Assembly (NCBI GenBank): GCA_016791445.1
Contig: JAEUMP010000016.1
Location: 310,001-374,000 of the forward strand
DNA length: 64,000 nt
Direction: 5' to 3'
Source: Hyphomonadaceae bacterium
GTDB lineage: Bacteria; Pseudomonadota; Alphaproteobacteria; Caulobacterales; Aquidulcibacteraceae
The position numbers and the translations under genes are program-made. Shown piece after piece: positions 44,505-57,304 of this stretch. The notes beneath the pieces were generated by a model. It ran no database searches. It saw nothing but the letters and a program-made list of their open reading frames with translations, and was not told the DNA's origin. Every line of letters starts with the position of its first letter. Position 1 is the stretch's first letter.

Positions 44505-46010
44505 TCACTCCGCCATCGCTTCGACGGGCTTTGCCGCTGGCGCGCGGGCAGGGACGTCGACGGGATTGGAAAACTCCATCGCGTCATCGTCCACGGCGCC
44601 GAATTTCAGGTCCATGAGATCGCGGATATAATTCTGATGCACGCGCCAAGGCGACTCCTTGCCCTGGCGCGGAAACTTGTCGATCGAACGCTGCACATAG
44701 CCGGACGAGAAATCGAGCCACGGATCGGTCTCGATGGCGCCGCTGCGCAGACGCGGCGTCGCCTGCTTCATGCCGACGCGGTCCATGTGATTGAGCAGGC
44801 GGCACACATACGCGCAGGTGAGATCGGATTTCAGCGTCCAGGACGCATTGGTGTAGCCGAAAGACGACGCCATATTCGGCACGTCGGAATACATCATGCC
44901 CTTGTAGTTGACGGTCTTCGACATCTCGACATCGACGCCGTCGACGCGCATCTGTACGCCGCCGAGCAGTTCGAGCGTGAGGCCCGTTGCGGAGACGATG
45001 ATGTCCGCATCTAGCGCTTCGCCCGACTTCAACTTGAGACCCGTCGCAGTGAAGCTCTCGATATGGTCGGTGACGACCGACGCACGGCCTTCCTTGATCG
45101 TCGCGAAGAGATCATTGTCGGGCACGAGGCACAGGCGTTGGTCCCACGGATTGTAGCGCGGTGTGAAGTGTTTCTCGACGTCGTAGCCTTCGGGCAGCTG
45201 CTCCTTGACCATGCCGATGAGACGATCCTTCACCCTGTCAGGGCGTTTGCGCGCCATGTTGAAGAAGAACATCTGGAACAGCACGTTCTTCCAGCGCGTG
45301 AGGCCGTAGGCTAGCTTCAGCGGCACGCGCTTGCGCAACCAGTTGGCGATGGCGTCTTCCGCGGGGCGCGAGGCCATGTAAGTCGGCGAGCGCTGCAGCA
45401 TCGTCACATGTGCGGCGTCTTTCGCCATTTCCGGCACGAGCGTGACAGCTGTTGCGCCCGAACCGATGACGACGACCTTCTTGCCCCTGTAGTCGAGATC
45501 TTCCGGCCACTTCTGCGGATGCACGAAGGCGCCCTTGAAATCGGCGAGGCCCGGAAAGTCCGGCGTGTAGCCTTCCGAATACTTGTAATAGCCGCTGCAC
45601 ATGAACAGGAAGCCGCAGGTGAGGCGCACCGTTTCGCCGTTGCGTTCGGCTTCCACTGTCCAGCGGGCATCGGCCGAGGACCACGACGCGCGCTTCACCA
45701 TGTGGTTGTAGCGGATGTGCGGCTCCACGCCGTGCTCAGCGGATGTCTCGCGCACATAGTTGAGGATGGCCGGGCCATCGGCGATGGCCCTGGCGTTCGT
45801 CCACGGCTTGAAGCCGTAGCCGAGGGTGTACATGTCGCTGTCGGAGCGGATGCCAGGATAGCGGAAGAGATCCCAAGTGCCGCCGCTCGCGGCGCGGCCC
45901 TCGAGGATCGCATAGGTCTTGCCGGGGCAATCCTTCTGCAGATGGACGGCCGCGCCGATGCCGGAAAGGCCGGCGCCGACGATGATGACATCGAAGTGTT
46001 CGACAGCCAC
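44505..46010 (-). CDS. FAD-dependent Baeyer-Villiger-type monooxygenase
   Basis: A 501-residue flavin monooxygenase. FAD site DVIIVGAGLSGIGAAVHLQ, then GGTWDLFRYPGIRSDSDMYTLGYGF, the BVMO fingerprint FKGAFVHPQKWP (FxGxxxHxxxWP), and NADPH site KVVVIGSGATAVTLVPEMA. Such enzymes convert ketones to esters or oxygenate heteroatoms; the substrate cannot be read. Codes upstream of the SRPBCC gene and downstream of the FecA-type receptor on the same strand. Confidence 0.9.
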   Translation of the reverse strand: MAVEHFDVIIVGAGLSGIGAAVHLQKDCPGKTYAILEGRAASGGTWDLFRYPGIRSDSDMYTLGYGFKPWTNARAIADGPAILNYVRETSAEHGVEPHIRYNHMVKRASWSSADARWTVEAERNGETVRLTCGFLFMCSGYYKYSEGYTPDFPGLADFKGAFVHPQKWPEDLDYRGKKVVVIGSGATAVTLVPEMAKDAAHVTMLQRSPTYMASRPAEDAIANWLRKRVPLKLAYGLTRWKNVLFQMFFFNMARKRPDRVKDRLIGMVKEQLPEGYDVEKHFTPRYNPWDQRLCLVPDNDLFATIKEGRASVVTDHIESFTATGLKLKSGEALDADIIVSATGLTLELLGGVQMRVDGVDVEMSKTVNYKGMMYSDVPNMASSFGYTNASWTLKSDLTCAYVCRLLNHMDRVGMKQATPRLRSGAIETDPWLDFSSGYVQRSIDKFPRQGKESPWRVHQNYIRDLMDLKFGAVDDDAMEFSNPVDVPARAPAAKPVEAMAE

Positions 46011-46090
46011 GAATGCTTCCTCCGGATATTCCTGACGGCGGCGTCACCGATTATTGCGACACCTCCGCCCGCCGGGCAAGGAAGCGGGCG

Positions 46091-48238
46091 TCAGAACTTC
46101 ACGGCTACCCCCGCCTGCACCAGTCGCGGCGCGCCCGGCAGGATGCCCCGCGAGCGGTCCACGATGTAGGTCTCGTCGAATACGTTCTTCACTGTGGCGA
46201 AGAGGGTCGTGCCGTCGCCGAAGGGACGGAGATTGGCGGCGAGGTTCACGGTCGTGGCGTCGTCGATCAGGCCGCGCTGGCCGTTGGCGATGGGCGCTAC
46301 GGTGTTGAGATCGTCGGTGAACATCTCGCCGGTGTACTGGACTTCCACCTGCGCCTCGAACCACGCGCCGCGCGCATAGCCGATGGCGGCGGAGGCGATC
46401 CATTCCGGCGCGTAGGGGAGGCGGTTGCCGCTGACGGACGTCGTCGTGAAGCCGGCGATATTGGAGAAGCGCGCGCCTTCGAACTGCGCATCGGCAAGCC
46501 ATGTGGCGGCCGCGCGGAAGAACACGTCATCGGTCTGCATCACGCCTATGTCGCGCAGCGATGCCTGCATCGACGCTTCGAACCCTGCATGGCGCGTCTC
46601 GCCGGCGCTGGTCAGCGTTGCGCCGACGCCGCCAGCGACGGAGGCCGGGACGATCTGGTTCTCGAAGTTCATCAGGAAGGCGCCGACGTCGATGTTGACG
46701 CCCTTGGTCGGCGCCCCGCGCAGGCCGATCTCGTAATTCACGCTGCGCTCGGCATCGAGATCGACAACGCCGCCGGCGTTGGTGACGATGTCTTCCGCGC
46801 GCGGCGGGGCGAAACCGCGATGTACGCCGCCATAGACGACGAAATCGGGGTTCACATCGAAGGAAACGCCGAGACCTGGGATCACTTCCGTAAGGTCCGT
46901 CTCGCCGCGCTGGCCGGTCAGGCCGTTGACGCGCTCGTACTCGATCTTTTCGACGCGCACGCCGGGGCTCACGCGGAGCCGACCTAAGGTGGCTTCCGCC
47001 GTCGCCCAGCCTGACACAGCCTCCGCGTAGCGCAGGTTGAACTCGGCGACGCCGCCGTTCGCGCCACGACCCGGCGTGCGTGCGTTCGGCGTTGCGCCGT
47101 TGAACTGCAGGCGGTTCTGCCGCTCCGTGTGCCAGCGCGCGCCCACTTCGGTTTCGAGCGGCGCGCCGAAGAGAACGCCCGTCCAGCCGAGACGGGATTC
47201 CACGCCATAGACATTGTATTCGCGCAGCCGGCCTTCATTGCCGCAGGTGGTGGAGAGGTTCGCCATGCCGCCGCAGGTCGTATCGTTCGGGCGTTGTGCG
47301 GAGTTGGACGACTGCCGCCACCAGTCGCGGTTGAACCAGATGTTGTAGACCGACGTCGTCAGCTTCACGTCTTCGCCGACGCGCCAGCCATGCGTGGCGG
47401 AGGCGGTGAAGCGCTCGGTCTCGAAGCGGTCGTTCGGGAAGGGGTTGCCAAACGGATCGGCGGCGTACTCGGCTTCCGTCAATCCGGAATAACTGACCTG
47501 GCTGTCTTCGCTGGCGCGACCGATGCGGACGACGAGACGATGATCGTCGCCGAAGTCGCGTTCGGCCTTCAGGTAGAGATCGTCGAACTGCAGGCCGTGA
47601 TTGGCGCGCACGCCGTCGAACTGCGTGTAGTTGCCGTGCGCCAGCAGCCGTGCGCCGAGCACTTCGCCGCCGATGGAGCCGTCGAGTTCGCCATAGCCCT
47701 CCGTGCCGCCCGCGGCGAGAACCGAAGCCGTGAACGCGCTTGGCGCCGACGGCGTGATGTAGTTGACGACGCCGCCCACCGTCTGCGGTCCGAAGCGGAT
47801 CTGGCCGGAGCCCTTGAGCACTTCGATGCGCTGGAAGCGGCGCACGGGCGGATGCGAGTAGGTGGCGTTGTCGCCGTAGGGTCCGTAGGTCAGCGGCAGT
47901 CCGTCCTCGAGCAGCAGCGTCTTGGAAGAGCGCGTCGGCGAAAGTCCGCGCACGCCGATGTTCGGACGCAGTCCGAGGCCTTCCTCGTCACGGGGATAGA
48001 CGCCCGAAACCTGGCGCAGCGCCTCGTTGACGCTCAGCACGCGCGAGCGCTCGAGATCTTCCTGTTCAATGGTCGCGCCGGAACCCGGAATGTGGAGCAG
48101 ATCGGTGCGCGATCCCACGACCACCACCTCGGGGGCGGAGACGACGTCCGCGCCGCCCCGCGCCGTTTCGGCGCCGGCGGGCGCCGCGAGCGCCATGATG
48201 GCGGCGGTGGATGCGAACAACGACAGAGACTTGGACAT
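46091..48238 (-). CDS. FecA-type TonB-dependent receptor
   Basis: A 715-residue outer-membrane receptor. Signal peptide ends about residue 23 (ALAAPAGA). Plug domain: VSAPEVVVVGSRTDLLHIPGSG, IGVRGLSPTRSSKTLLLEDGLPL, YGPYGDNATYSHPPVRRFQRIEVLKGSG and GPQTVGGVVNYIT, typical of ferric-citrate/siderophore receptors. The barrel ends in RLVQAGVAVKF with terminal Phe. No N-terminal signalling domain and no fecIR nearby, so it is a pure transporter. Its promoter region is AT-rich (below). Confidence 0.92.
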   Translation of the reverse strand: MSKSLSLFASTAAIMALAAPAGAETARGGADVVSAPEVVVVGSRTDLLHIPGSGATIEQEDLERSRVLSVNEALRQVSGVYPRDEEGLGLRPNIGVRGLSPTRSSKTLLLEDGLPLTYGPYGDNATYSHPPVRRFQRIEVLKGSGQIRFGPQTVGGVVNYITPSAPSAFTASVLAAGGTEGYGELDGSIGGEVLGARLLAHGNYTQFDGVRANHGLQFDDLYLKAERDFGDDHRLVVRIGRASEDSQVSYSGLTEAEYAADPFGNPFPNDRFETERFTASATHGWRVGEDVKLTTSVYNIWFNRDWWRQSSNSAQRPNDTTCGGMANLSTTCGNEGRLREYNVYGVESRLGWTGVLFGAPLETEVGARWHTERQNRLQFNGATPNARTPGRGANGGVAEFNLRYAEAVSGWATAEATLGRLRVSPGVRVEKIEYERVNGLTGQRGETDLTEVIPGLGVSFDVNPDFVVYGGVHRGFAPPRAEDIVTNAGGVVDLDAERSVNYEIGLRGAPTKGVNIDVGAFLMNFENQIVPASVAGGVGATLTSAGETRHAGFEASMQASLRDIGVMQTDDVFFRAAATWLADAQFEGARFSNIAGFTTTSVSGNRLPYAPEWIASAAIGYARGAWFEAQVEVQYTGEMFTDDLNTVAPIANGQRGLIDDATTVNLAANLRPFGDGTTLFATVKNVFDETYIVDRSRGILPGAPRLVQAGVAVKF

Positions 48239-48243
48239 CCTGA

Positions 48244-48300
48244 ACCCCTCAGGTTCTGCAATTAAGTCTCAATTAGGTTGCGAGCAACTCTTATTAGCGC
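48244..48300 (-). promoter_or_regulatory. AT-rich promoter/operator region of the FecA-type receptor
   Basis: The segment holds AATTGAGACTTAATT-type half-repeats and an inverted GTTGC/GCAAC pair two bases apart on the minus strand. A TTGCTC...TAATTG pair with 17-base spacing is a poor sigma-70-like match. It is a candidate Fur- or Irr-type operator; no canonical Fur box is visible, so this is only suggestive. Confidence 0.3.
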
Positions 48301-48418
48301 GTCGAGTTGTCACCGGACGCCGGGCAGGCGGCCTGATGAGGGGCGTCAGGGGAAGGGGCCTCGGGTTGACGCTGTTGGCTGGGCGGGGTTCAGACGTCGC
48401 CTCGCACAGGATGTCCCC

Positions 48419-49192
48419 ATGACCTTTGAAACGCTGATCGTCGAAACCCATGGCGCCGTGGGGTTGGTGAAGCTGAACCGCCCGAAGGCGCTGAATGCGC
48501 TCAACAGCCAGCTCCTCGGGGAACTCGGCCAGGCGCTGGCGGCGTTCGAGGCGGACGCGGGGATCGGCTGCATTGTCGTCACGGGCTCCGAGCGCGCTTT
48601 CGCGGCGGGCGCGGACATCAAGGAGATGTCGGAGAAGTCGTTCGGGGAAATGTATGCGTCGGACTTCTTTGGCGATGCCGATCATCTCGCGCGTTGCAGG
48701 AAGCCCACGATCGCAGCGGTGTCGGGCTTTGCGCTGGGCGGCGGGTGCGAGCTGGCCATGATGGCGGATGTGATCTTTGCATCGGAAACCGCGAAGTTCG
48801 GTCAGCCGGAGATCAAGCTTGGCGTCATTCCCGGCATTGGCGGGACGCAGCGCCTCGTGCGCGCCATCGGCAAGGCCAAGGCGATGGATCTCTGCCTCAC
48901 CGGCCGCATGATGGACGCGGCGGAGGCGGAAAAGAGCGGCCTCGTCGCGCGTGTCATTCCTGCGGACAAGTTCATGGATGAAGTGATGGCCGCCGCCACG
49001 CTGATCGCCGGCTTCTCCAAGCCTGCGCTGATGGTGTGCAAGGAAGCGGTGAACCGCGCCTTCGAATCCTCTCTCGCCGAAGGCATCCGTTTTGAGCGGC
49101 GCGTGTTTCACTCGCTCTTCGCCACCGAAGACCAGAAGGAAGGCATGGCGGCGTTCATCGAGAAGCGCGATCCGGCGTTCAAGGATCGCTGA
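48419..49192 (+). CDS. Enoyl-CoA hydratase/isomerase
   Basis: A 257-residue crotonase. [33 protein letters not shown] (oxyanion-hole loop), [21 protein letters not shown] and [24 protein letters not shown] with the catalytic Glu are diagnostic. Hydrates 2-trans-enoyl-CoA in fatty-acid breakdown. ATG 48419 follows AGGA. Position before rpsT and dnaA is typical of Caulobacterales. Confidence 0.94.
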   Translation: MTFETLIVETHGAVGLVKLNRPKALNALNSQLLGELGQALAAFEADAGIGCIVVTGSERAFAAGADIKEMSEKSFGEMYASDFFGDADHLARCRKPTIAAVSGFALGGGCELAMMADVIFASETAKFGQPEIKLGVIPGIGGTQRLVRAIGKAKAMDLCLTGRMMDAAEAEKSGLVARVIPADKFMDEVMAAATLIAGFSKPALMVCKEAVNRAFESSLAEGIRFERRVFHSLFATEDQKEGMAAFIEKRDPAFKDR

Positions 49193-49220
49193 CGCGGCGG
49201 TCCGGTCGGCGCATCGCGTG

Positions 49221-49249
49221 TTGACCGGACCCGGCCTCCCCGATATATC
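49221..49249 (+). promoter_or_regulatory. Sigma-70 promoter for rpsT
   Basis: TTGACC (49221-49226), a 17-base spacer, then TATATC (49244-49249) placed about 40 bases before the rpsT ATG. This is the best promoter match I saw in the window and would give a leader of roughly 34 bases. Confidence 0.75.
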
Positions 49250-49289
49250 CCCGCGCTTCCTCTACAGAACCCTTTCGAGACCGATACAG

Positions 49290-49562
49290 ATGGCCAATAC
49301 CTCCTCCGCGAAGAAAGCGATCCGCAAGATCGCCCGGCGCACCGCCGTCAACACGGCCCGCCGTTCCCGCGTGCGGACGTTCTGGCGCAAGGTCGAGGAG
49401 GCGCTGGCCTCCGGCGACGCGACGGCCGCTCAGGCCGCGTTCGCCAACGCCGAATCGGAAACGATGCGCGCCGTGTCAAAGGGCGTGCTGCACAAGAACA
49501 CCGGCTCGCGGAAGGTTTCGCGCCTCGCCAGCCGCGTGAAGACCCTCGCGGGCGCGCGCTAG
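49290..49562 (+). CDS. rpsT: 30S ribosomal protein S20
   Basis: A 90-residue S20: [39 protein letters not shown] and [23 protein letters not shown]. Binds 16S rRNA in the body of the 30S subunit. Own promoter upstream and hairpin terminator downstream, so it is a monocistronic unit. Confidence 0.98.
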   Translation: MANTSSAKKAIRKIARRTAVNTARRSRVRTFWRKVEEALASGDATAAQAAFANAESETMRAVSKGVLHKNTGSRKVSRLASRVKTLAGAR

Positions 49563-49588
49563 GCGCCTTTTACTACTCCAGATTGAAT

Positions 49589-49621
49589 AGCGCGTGCGGC
49601 GGTGACGTCGCGCGCGCTTTT
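49589..49621 (+). terminator. Rho-independent terminator after rpsT
   Basis: AGCGCGTGCGGCG pairs with CGTCGCGCGCGCT (two wobbles) around GTGA, followed by TTTT. It begins 27 bases after the rpsT stop and separates rpsT from the dnaA leader. Confidence 0.75.
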
Positions 49622-50014
49622 GCGCGTCCCGGAACGCAACGCCAACTGCAAAATTTTTACACTTCCTTTGCGATTTTTTAGGAAGCGGCTGACCCGTTGC
49701 GCGCCAAGGATTTCGGGCGCGTCAATCAAATTCGTTGCGATGAGCGAATGTCGCGGGGTCATCGAAAAGCCCTTGGTACACAAGGCGAAACACGTTTCGC
49801 TGGCAAACCATCCACACTGCTTTCGCGTGCTTGACCGTCATCGTTAATGGGTGCCAATCTTTCCCTCGTTCGGGGAACAAACACATCCGACTACCCTCAC
49901 AACGGGGCTGTTGATCGAGGGGCGCGAGCGCAGGGCTGCGGTTCGCGTTACGGTTGTGTTGTCTCCGGGGTCTGGAGCCGCCGCAAGGCGGTTCATAGCG
50001 AAAGCAAGGGGCTG
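49622..50014. other. dnaA leader / candidate origin region
   Basis: About 390 bases between the rpsT terminator and the dnaA ATG. An AT-rich tract lies at 49650-49684 (AAAATTTTTACACTTCC then GATTTTTTAGG), suited to a promoter or an unwinding element. The best TTATCCACA-like match is CCATCCACA near 49808, with two mismatches, and no cluster is visible. An open frame from 49847 continues into dnaA but its N-terminal part looks non-coding. Confidence 0.5.
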
Positions 50015-51427
50015 ATGAACCACCAACGGGAAACCGATCGCGCCGGATTCGGCGGCGTTGTGAGCGCTCAGACGGCATGGGCCATGAGCAAGGGCGAACT
50101 CCGTTCGGAGTTCGGCGAAGGATACTACCGCTCCTACATCGAACCGCTCGATCTCGCTGCGGAAGAGGACGGCGCATTCGTGTTCGTGGCCCGCAACGGC
50201 CGCACGCAGCGCGAATGGCTGGACGAGCGGGCGCGGGGCAGCATCGTGGCGCGCATGGCCGCGCACATGCGTACCATGCGGCCGATCCCGGTCCGCATCT
50301 GCGAATACCGCGACCTGTCGCCCATCCTGCGGGACTGTCTGGACCGGGCGCCGGCGTCCGGCGCCGGGGTCGGCGGGGAGCCGCCGCGCGACGCGCCAGC
50401 GCGCCCGCAATGGCGCGGCCGCTTCGAGACCTTCTGCGAAGGCCCGTCCAACCAGAAGGCGCTGCGGATGGCGCGTCTCGTGGCGGAGCGCAGCGGCAGC
50501 GTGAAGATGCTCCTGTTCAGCGGCGCGCCGGGCGTGGGCAAAACCCACCTCGCCGAAGCCATCGCCAACGCTGCGGTCGCCCGCGATTCGATGATCGAGG
50601 TCCGCGTCATCAGCGGCCAGCGCTTCACCGAGGATTTCGTCGACGCCGTGAGCCGCAAGCGCGATCCGGCAGCCTTCAAGGCCTCTCTCCGCAGCGCCGA
50701 CATTCTCATCATTGATGACGTGCCGCGCGTGGCCGGCCGAAAGGCGACCGAGGAAGAACTGTACGACACGATCATCGCGGTGCTGGATCGTGGCGGCTCG
50801 GTGGTTCTGACGGCGGCGGGCCCGCTCACTGGCTTCGGCGACCGGCTCGCCCACCATTTCAGCTGCGCCACCGAGTGCGCGATCGACCTTCCGGACCAGA
50901 CCCTGCGACGCTCGATCCTAGATTCTCTCGTGACGCAACGGGCAGCGGACTATGACGGCTTCGCTGTGACGCCCGAGGCGCTCGACATGATCGCCGACCG
51001 GATGCCGGTGTCGGGCCGTGAACTCGACGGCGCGCTGAGTCAGGTGTTCGCGGAGTGGATGAACGGGGAGGGCGCGGTGTCCCTCCAACGGGCGGAGGAA
51101 GCGCTGCGCTCGAAGCTCCCCGACCGCGAGCGCCGCGTGACTGTCGACATGATCAAGGCGGCGGTCGCCAAGCACTACGCTATGTCGGTGGCCGAACTGA
51201 TGCGGAAAACGCGCGAGAAGGCCGTTTCGCATCCGCGCCAGATGGCGATGTATCTGTCCACGAAGATGACGCCGCTATCCTTGCCGAATATTGCGCGTCT
51301 CTTTGGCGGATACGACCACACTACTGTCCTTTATGCCAAGCGGAAGGTCGCTTCACTTCTGCTGACCTGCAACCAGACGCAGCGGGACTCCGAGGCGATC
51401 GTCAAGCTGTTGCGTCAGCCCGGCTGA
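50015..51427 (+). CDS. dnaA: Chromosomal replication initiator DnaA, divergent
   Basis: A 470-residue DnaA starting at ATG 50015 (AAGGGG upstream). Domain III has Walker A GAPGVGKTHL (170-179), Walker B ILIIDDVP (230-237) and sensor II SGRELDGAL (Arg335). Unusual losses: sensor I reads LTAAGPL where others have TSD; box VII reads GDRLAHHFS where the family has SRF, so the arginine finger is His281; the initiator-specific Arg of KERSQEEF is Ala. Domain IV keeps PRQMAMYL and DHTTVLYA, but GGRDHTT is GGYDHTT (Tyr433). Normal locus beside dnaN, so this is probably the working initiator. Confidence 0.9.
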   Translation: MNHQRETDRAGFGGVVSAQTAWAMSKGELRSEFGEGYYRSYIEPLDLAAEEDGAFVFVARNGRTQREWLDERARGSIVARMAAHMRTMRPIPVRICEYRDLSPILRDCLDRAPASGAGVGGEPPRDAPARPQWRGRFETFCEGPSNQKALRMARLVAERSGSVKMLLFSGAPGVGKTHLAEAIANAAVARDSMIEVRVISGQRFTEDFVDAVSRKRDPAAFKASLRSADILIIDDVPRVAGRKATEEELYDTIIAVLDRGGSVVLTAAGPLTGFGDRLAHHFSCATECAIDLPDQTLRRSILDSLVTQRAADYDGFAVTPEALDMIADRMPVSGRELDGALSQVFAEWMNGEGAVSLQRAEEALRSKLPDRERRVTVDMIKAAVAKHYAMSVAELMRKTREKAVSHPRQMAMYLSTKMTPLSLPNIARLFGGYDHTTVLYAKRKVASLLLTCNQTQRDSEAIVKLLRQPG

Positions 51428-51486
51428 GCGGCCACCAGCGCTTGTCCAAGCGGTCTTCCGCAACCGACGGGTTCTGCTAACCTTTG

Positions 51487-51518
51487 CGCCCGCGTGACGG
51501 TGAGTCGCGCGGGCGTTT
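51487..51518 (+). terminator. Hairpin between dnaA and dnaN
   Basis: CGCCCGCG (51487-51494) pairs with CGCGGGCG (51508-51515), followed by TTT. It could attenuate dnaA read-through into dnaN. The T-run is short. Confidence 0.4.
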
Positions 51519-51566
51519 CGTCTTCAGGGGCGGGGCGTGTCTCAGGGTCCTGGAAACGGTTGCCAC

Positions 51567-52685
51567 ATGCGGTTGACGATCGAGCGCGCCGCGCTCCTCA
51601 AGGCGCTCACCCACGTCCAAAGCGTCGTCGAGCGGCGCAACACCATTCCGATCCTCTCCAACGTGCTGCTGACGGCGCAGGACAATGCCCTGCGCCTCAC
51701 CGCGACGGACCTCGACATCGAGATCGCCGAGAATGCGTACGCGGACGTGGAGCGCGCGGGCGCGACGTCGGCGCCGGCGCAGTATCTCTACGATTTCGTG
51801 CGCAAGTTGCCGGACAAGGCGGCGGTGAAGTTCGACCTCGGCGGCGATGATCCCCGGCTTTCGGTGTGGGCGGGCAAGGCGCGGCTGAACCTGCCGGTGC
51901 TGCCGGCGCAGGATTTCCCGCTGATGCCGGTGGATGCGCTCGCGACGCGCTTTGAAATCCACCCCAACGATCTGAAGCGTCTCATCGACAAGACGCGTTT
52001 TGCGATCTCGACGGAAGAGACGCGCTATTATCTGAACGGCATCTATCTGCACACGGTGGTCAACGAAGGCAGGCCGGTGTTGCGCGGCGTCGCGACCGAT
52101 GGCCATCGCCTCGCGCTTGCCGATACGTCGGCGCCGGACGGTGCACAGGGCATGCCCGGCGTGATCGTGCCGCGAAAGACGATCACCGAGCTGCGCCGCC
52201 TGCTCGACGATGCGAGCGGCGCGGTGGAAATTGCGGCGTCGGAGCAGAAGATCCGCTTCCAGATCGGCGATGCGGTGCTGACGTCGAAGCTGATCGACGG
52301 CTCGTTCCCCGAATACGCCCGCGTGATCCCGAAGAACAATGCAAAGATCCTGCGCGTCGAGAACGCCTCCTTCCGCGAAGCGGTGGATCGTGTCTCGACG
52401 GTGTCGGCGGAACGCTCGCGTTCGGTGAAGATGGCGCTCGAAGGCGATCGCCTGACGTTGACCGTCAACAATCCCGATGCGGGTCTCGCGACCGAGGACG
52501 TGGCGGCGGAATACGAGTCCGACGCGATGGAGATCGGCTTCAACGCCCGCTATCTGCTCGACGTGGCGGACCAGATCGAAGGCGAGTCCGCGCAGTTCGA
52601 ATTCGCCGACTCCGGCTCGCCGACGCTCGTGCGCGACGAGAAGGATCCCGACGCGCTCTTCGTGCTGATGCCGCTGCGCGTGTGA
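51567..52685 (+). CDS. dnaN: DNA polymerase III sliding clamp
   Basis: A 372-residue beta clamp. MRLTIERAALLKALTHVQSVVERRNTIPILSNVLL opens it; ATDLDIEI, TRYYLNGIYLH, ATDGHRLA and the C-terminal ALFVLMPLRV (ending in the usual MP-x-R) are diagnostic. The ring tethers polymerase and mismatch or repair partners. Start at ATG 51567 gives the canonical N-terminus; a GTG at 51537 would add ten residues. Confidence 0.98.
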   Translation: MRLTIERAALLKALTHVQSVVERRNTIPILSNVLLTAQDNALRLTATDLDIEIAENAYADVERAGATSAPAQYLYDFVRKLPDKAAVKFDLGGDDPRLSVWAGKARLNLPVLPAQDFPLMPVDALATRFEIHPNDLKRLIDKTRFAISTEETRYYLNGIYLHTVVNEGRPVLRGVATDGHRLALADTSAPDGAQGMPGVIVPRKTITELRRLLDDASGAVEIAASEQKIRFQIGDAVLTSKLIDGSFPEYARVIPKNNAKILRVENASFREAVDRVSTVSAERSRSVKMALEGDRLTLTVNNPDAGLATEDVAAEYESDAMEIGFNARYLLDVADQIEGESAQFEFADSGSPTLVRDEKDPDALFVLMPLRV

Positions 52686-52689
52686 GGCG

Positions 52690-53672
52690 ATGAAGAAGCA
52701 CTACGTTCTTCTCGGCGGCCTGGCGGTCGCCGCCGCTGTGTTGTTTTCGCTCAATGCTTCCTTCCTTGCTCAACCGCGCGATGAATTCGCCGTGCTCGCG
52801 CATCGCGGCGTCTACCAGACCTACGACAAGACGGGCGTCGGCCGTGACGACTGCACCGCCACGCAAATCTTCGAGCCCACGCATGGCTATCTGGAAAACA
52901 CCATCGCCTCGATGCGCGCCGCGATCGAGGCCGGCGCCGACATCATTGAAATCGACGTCCATCCCACAACCGATGGCGAGTTCGCGGTATTCCACGACTG
53001 GACGATCGATTGCCGCACTGACGGGACGGGCGTGACGCGCGAACAGCCGTGGGCGACGCTGAAGGTGCTCGACATCGGCTACGGCTACACTGCCGACGGC
53101 GGCAAAACCTTTCCGTTCCGCGGCAAGTTCGTCGGCGCAATGCCTAGCCTCGGTGAAGTGCTTTCCACCTTTCCTGAGCAGCGTTTTCTCATCAACACGA
53201 AAAGTCGCGACAGGTCCGAGGCGGATCGGCTCGACGCCTATCTGCGCGCACGCGCAGACGCGAAGCCTGAGCGGCTTGCCGTCTTCGGCCATGAGCGCAT
53301 CGTCATGCGCCTTCGTGAATTGCGCCCGCAATTGCGCGTCTCCAGCCGCGCGCAGCTGAAGGCCTGTGCACGGGATTACATGCTCACGGGCTGGACCGGG
53401 CATGTGCCGACGTCCTGCCGCGACACCGTGGTCTATGTGCCGGTGAACTGGGCCTGGGCGGCATGGGGGTATCCTGATCGGCTCCTCGACCGCATGCAGA
53501 AAGCCAATACCGAAGTCGTTTTGCTCGGTCCGCTCGAGGGACGTGCACTCGGCATGAACGGCGTCGATGATGCGGCGACCGTCGCGAAGGTGCCGCGCAA
53601 TTGGCGCGGCGGCGTCGCAACCGACCGCGTCGAAATCACCGGACCGCTGCTGCACGCGGCGAAACGCGCGCC

Positions 53673-53676
<4 letters not shown>
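52690..53676 (+). CDS. Glycerophosphodiester phosphodiesterase-family protein
   Basis: A 328-residue GDPD with a single N-terminal membrane segment (VLLGGLAVAAAVLFSLNA), so exported or anchored. Catalytic VLAHRGVYQ, ENTIASMRAAIEAGADIIEIDVHPTTDGEFAVFHD, the metal site (E-x-D then HD) present. Hydrolyses glycerophosphodiesters. It sits 4 bases after dnaN and overlaps recF by 4 bases (GTGA), an unusual insertion in dnaN-recF. Confidence 0.9.
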
Positions 53677-57301
<3,625 letters not shown>

Positions 57302-57304
57302 GGG

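Noticed and set aside
49847..50014. 56-residue N-terminal extension of DnaA
   Set aside because: No Shine-Dalgarno, not DnaA-like, and the ATG at 50015 has AAGGGG in the right place.
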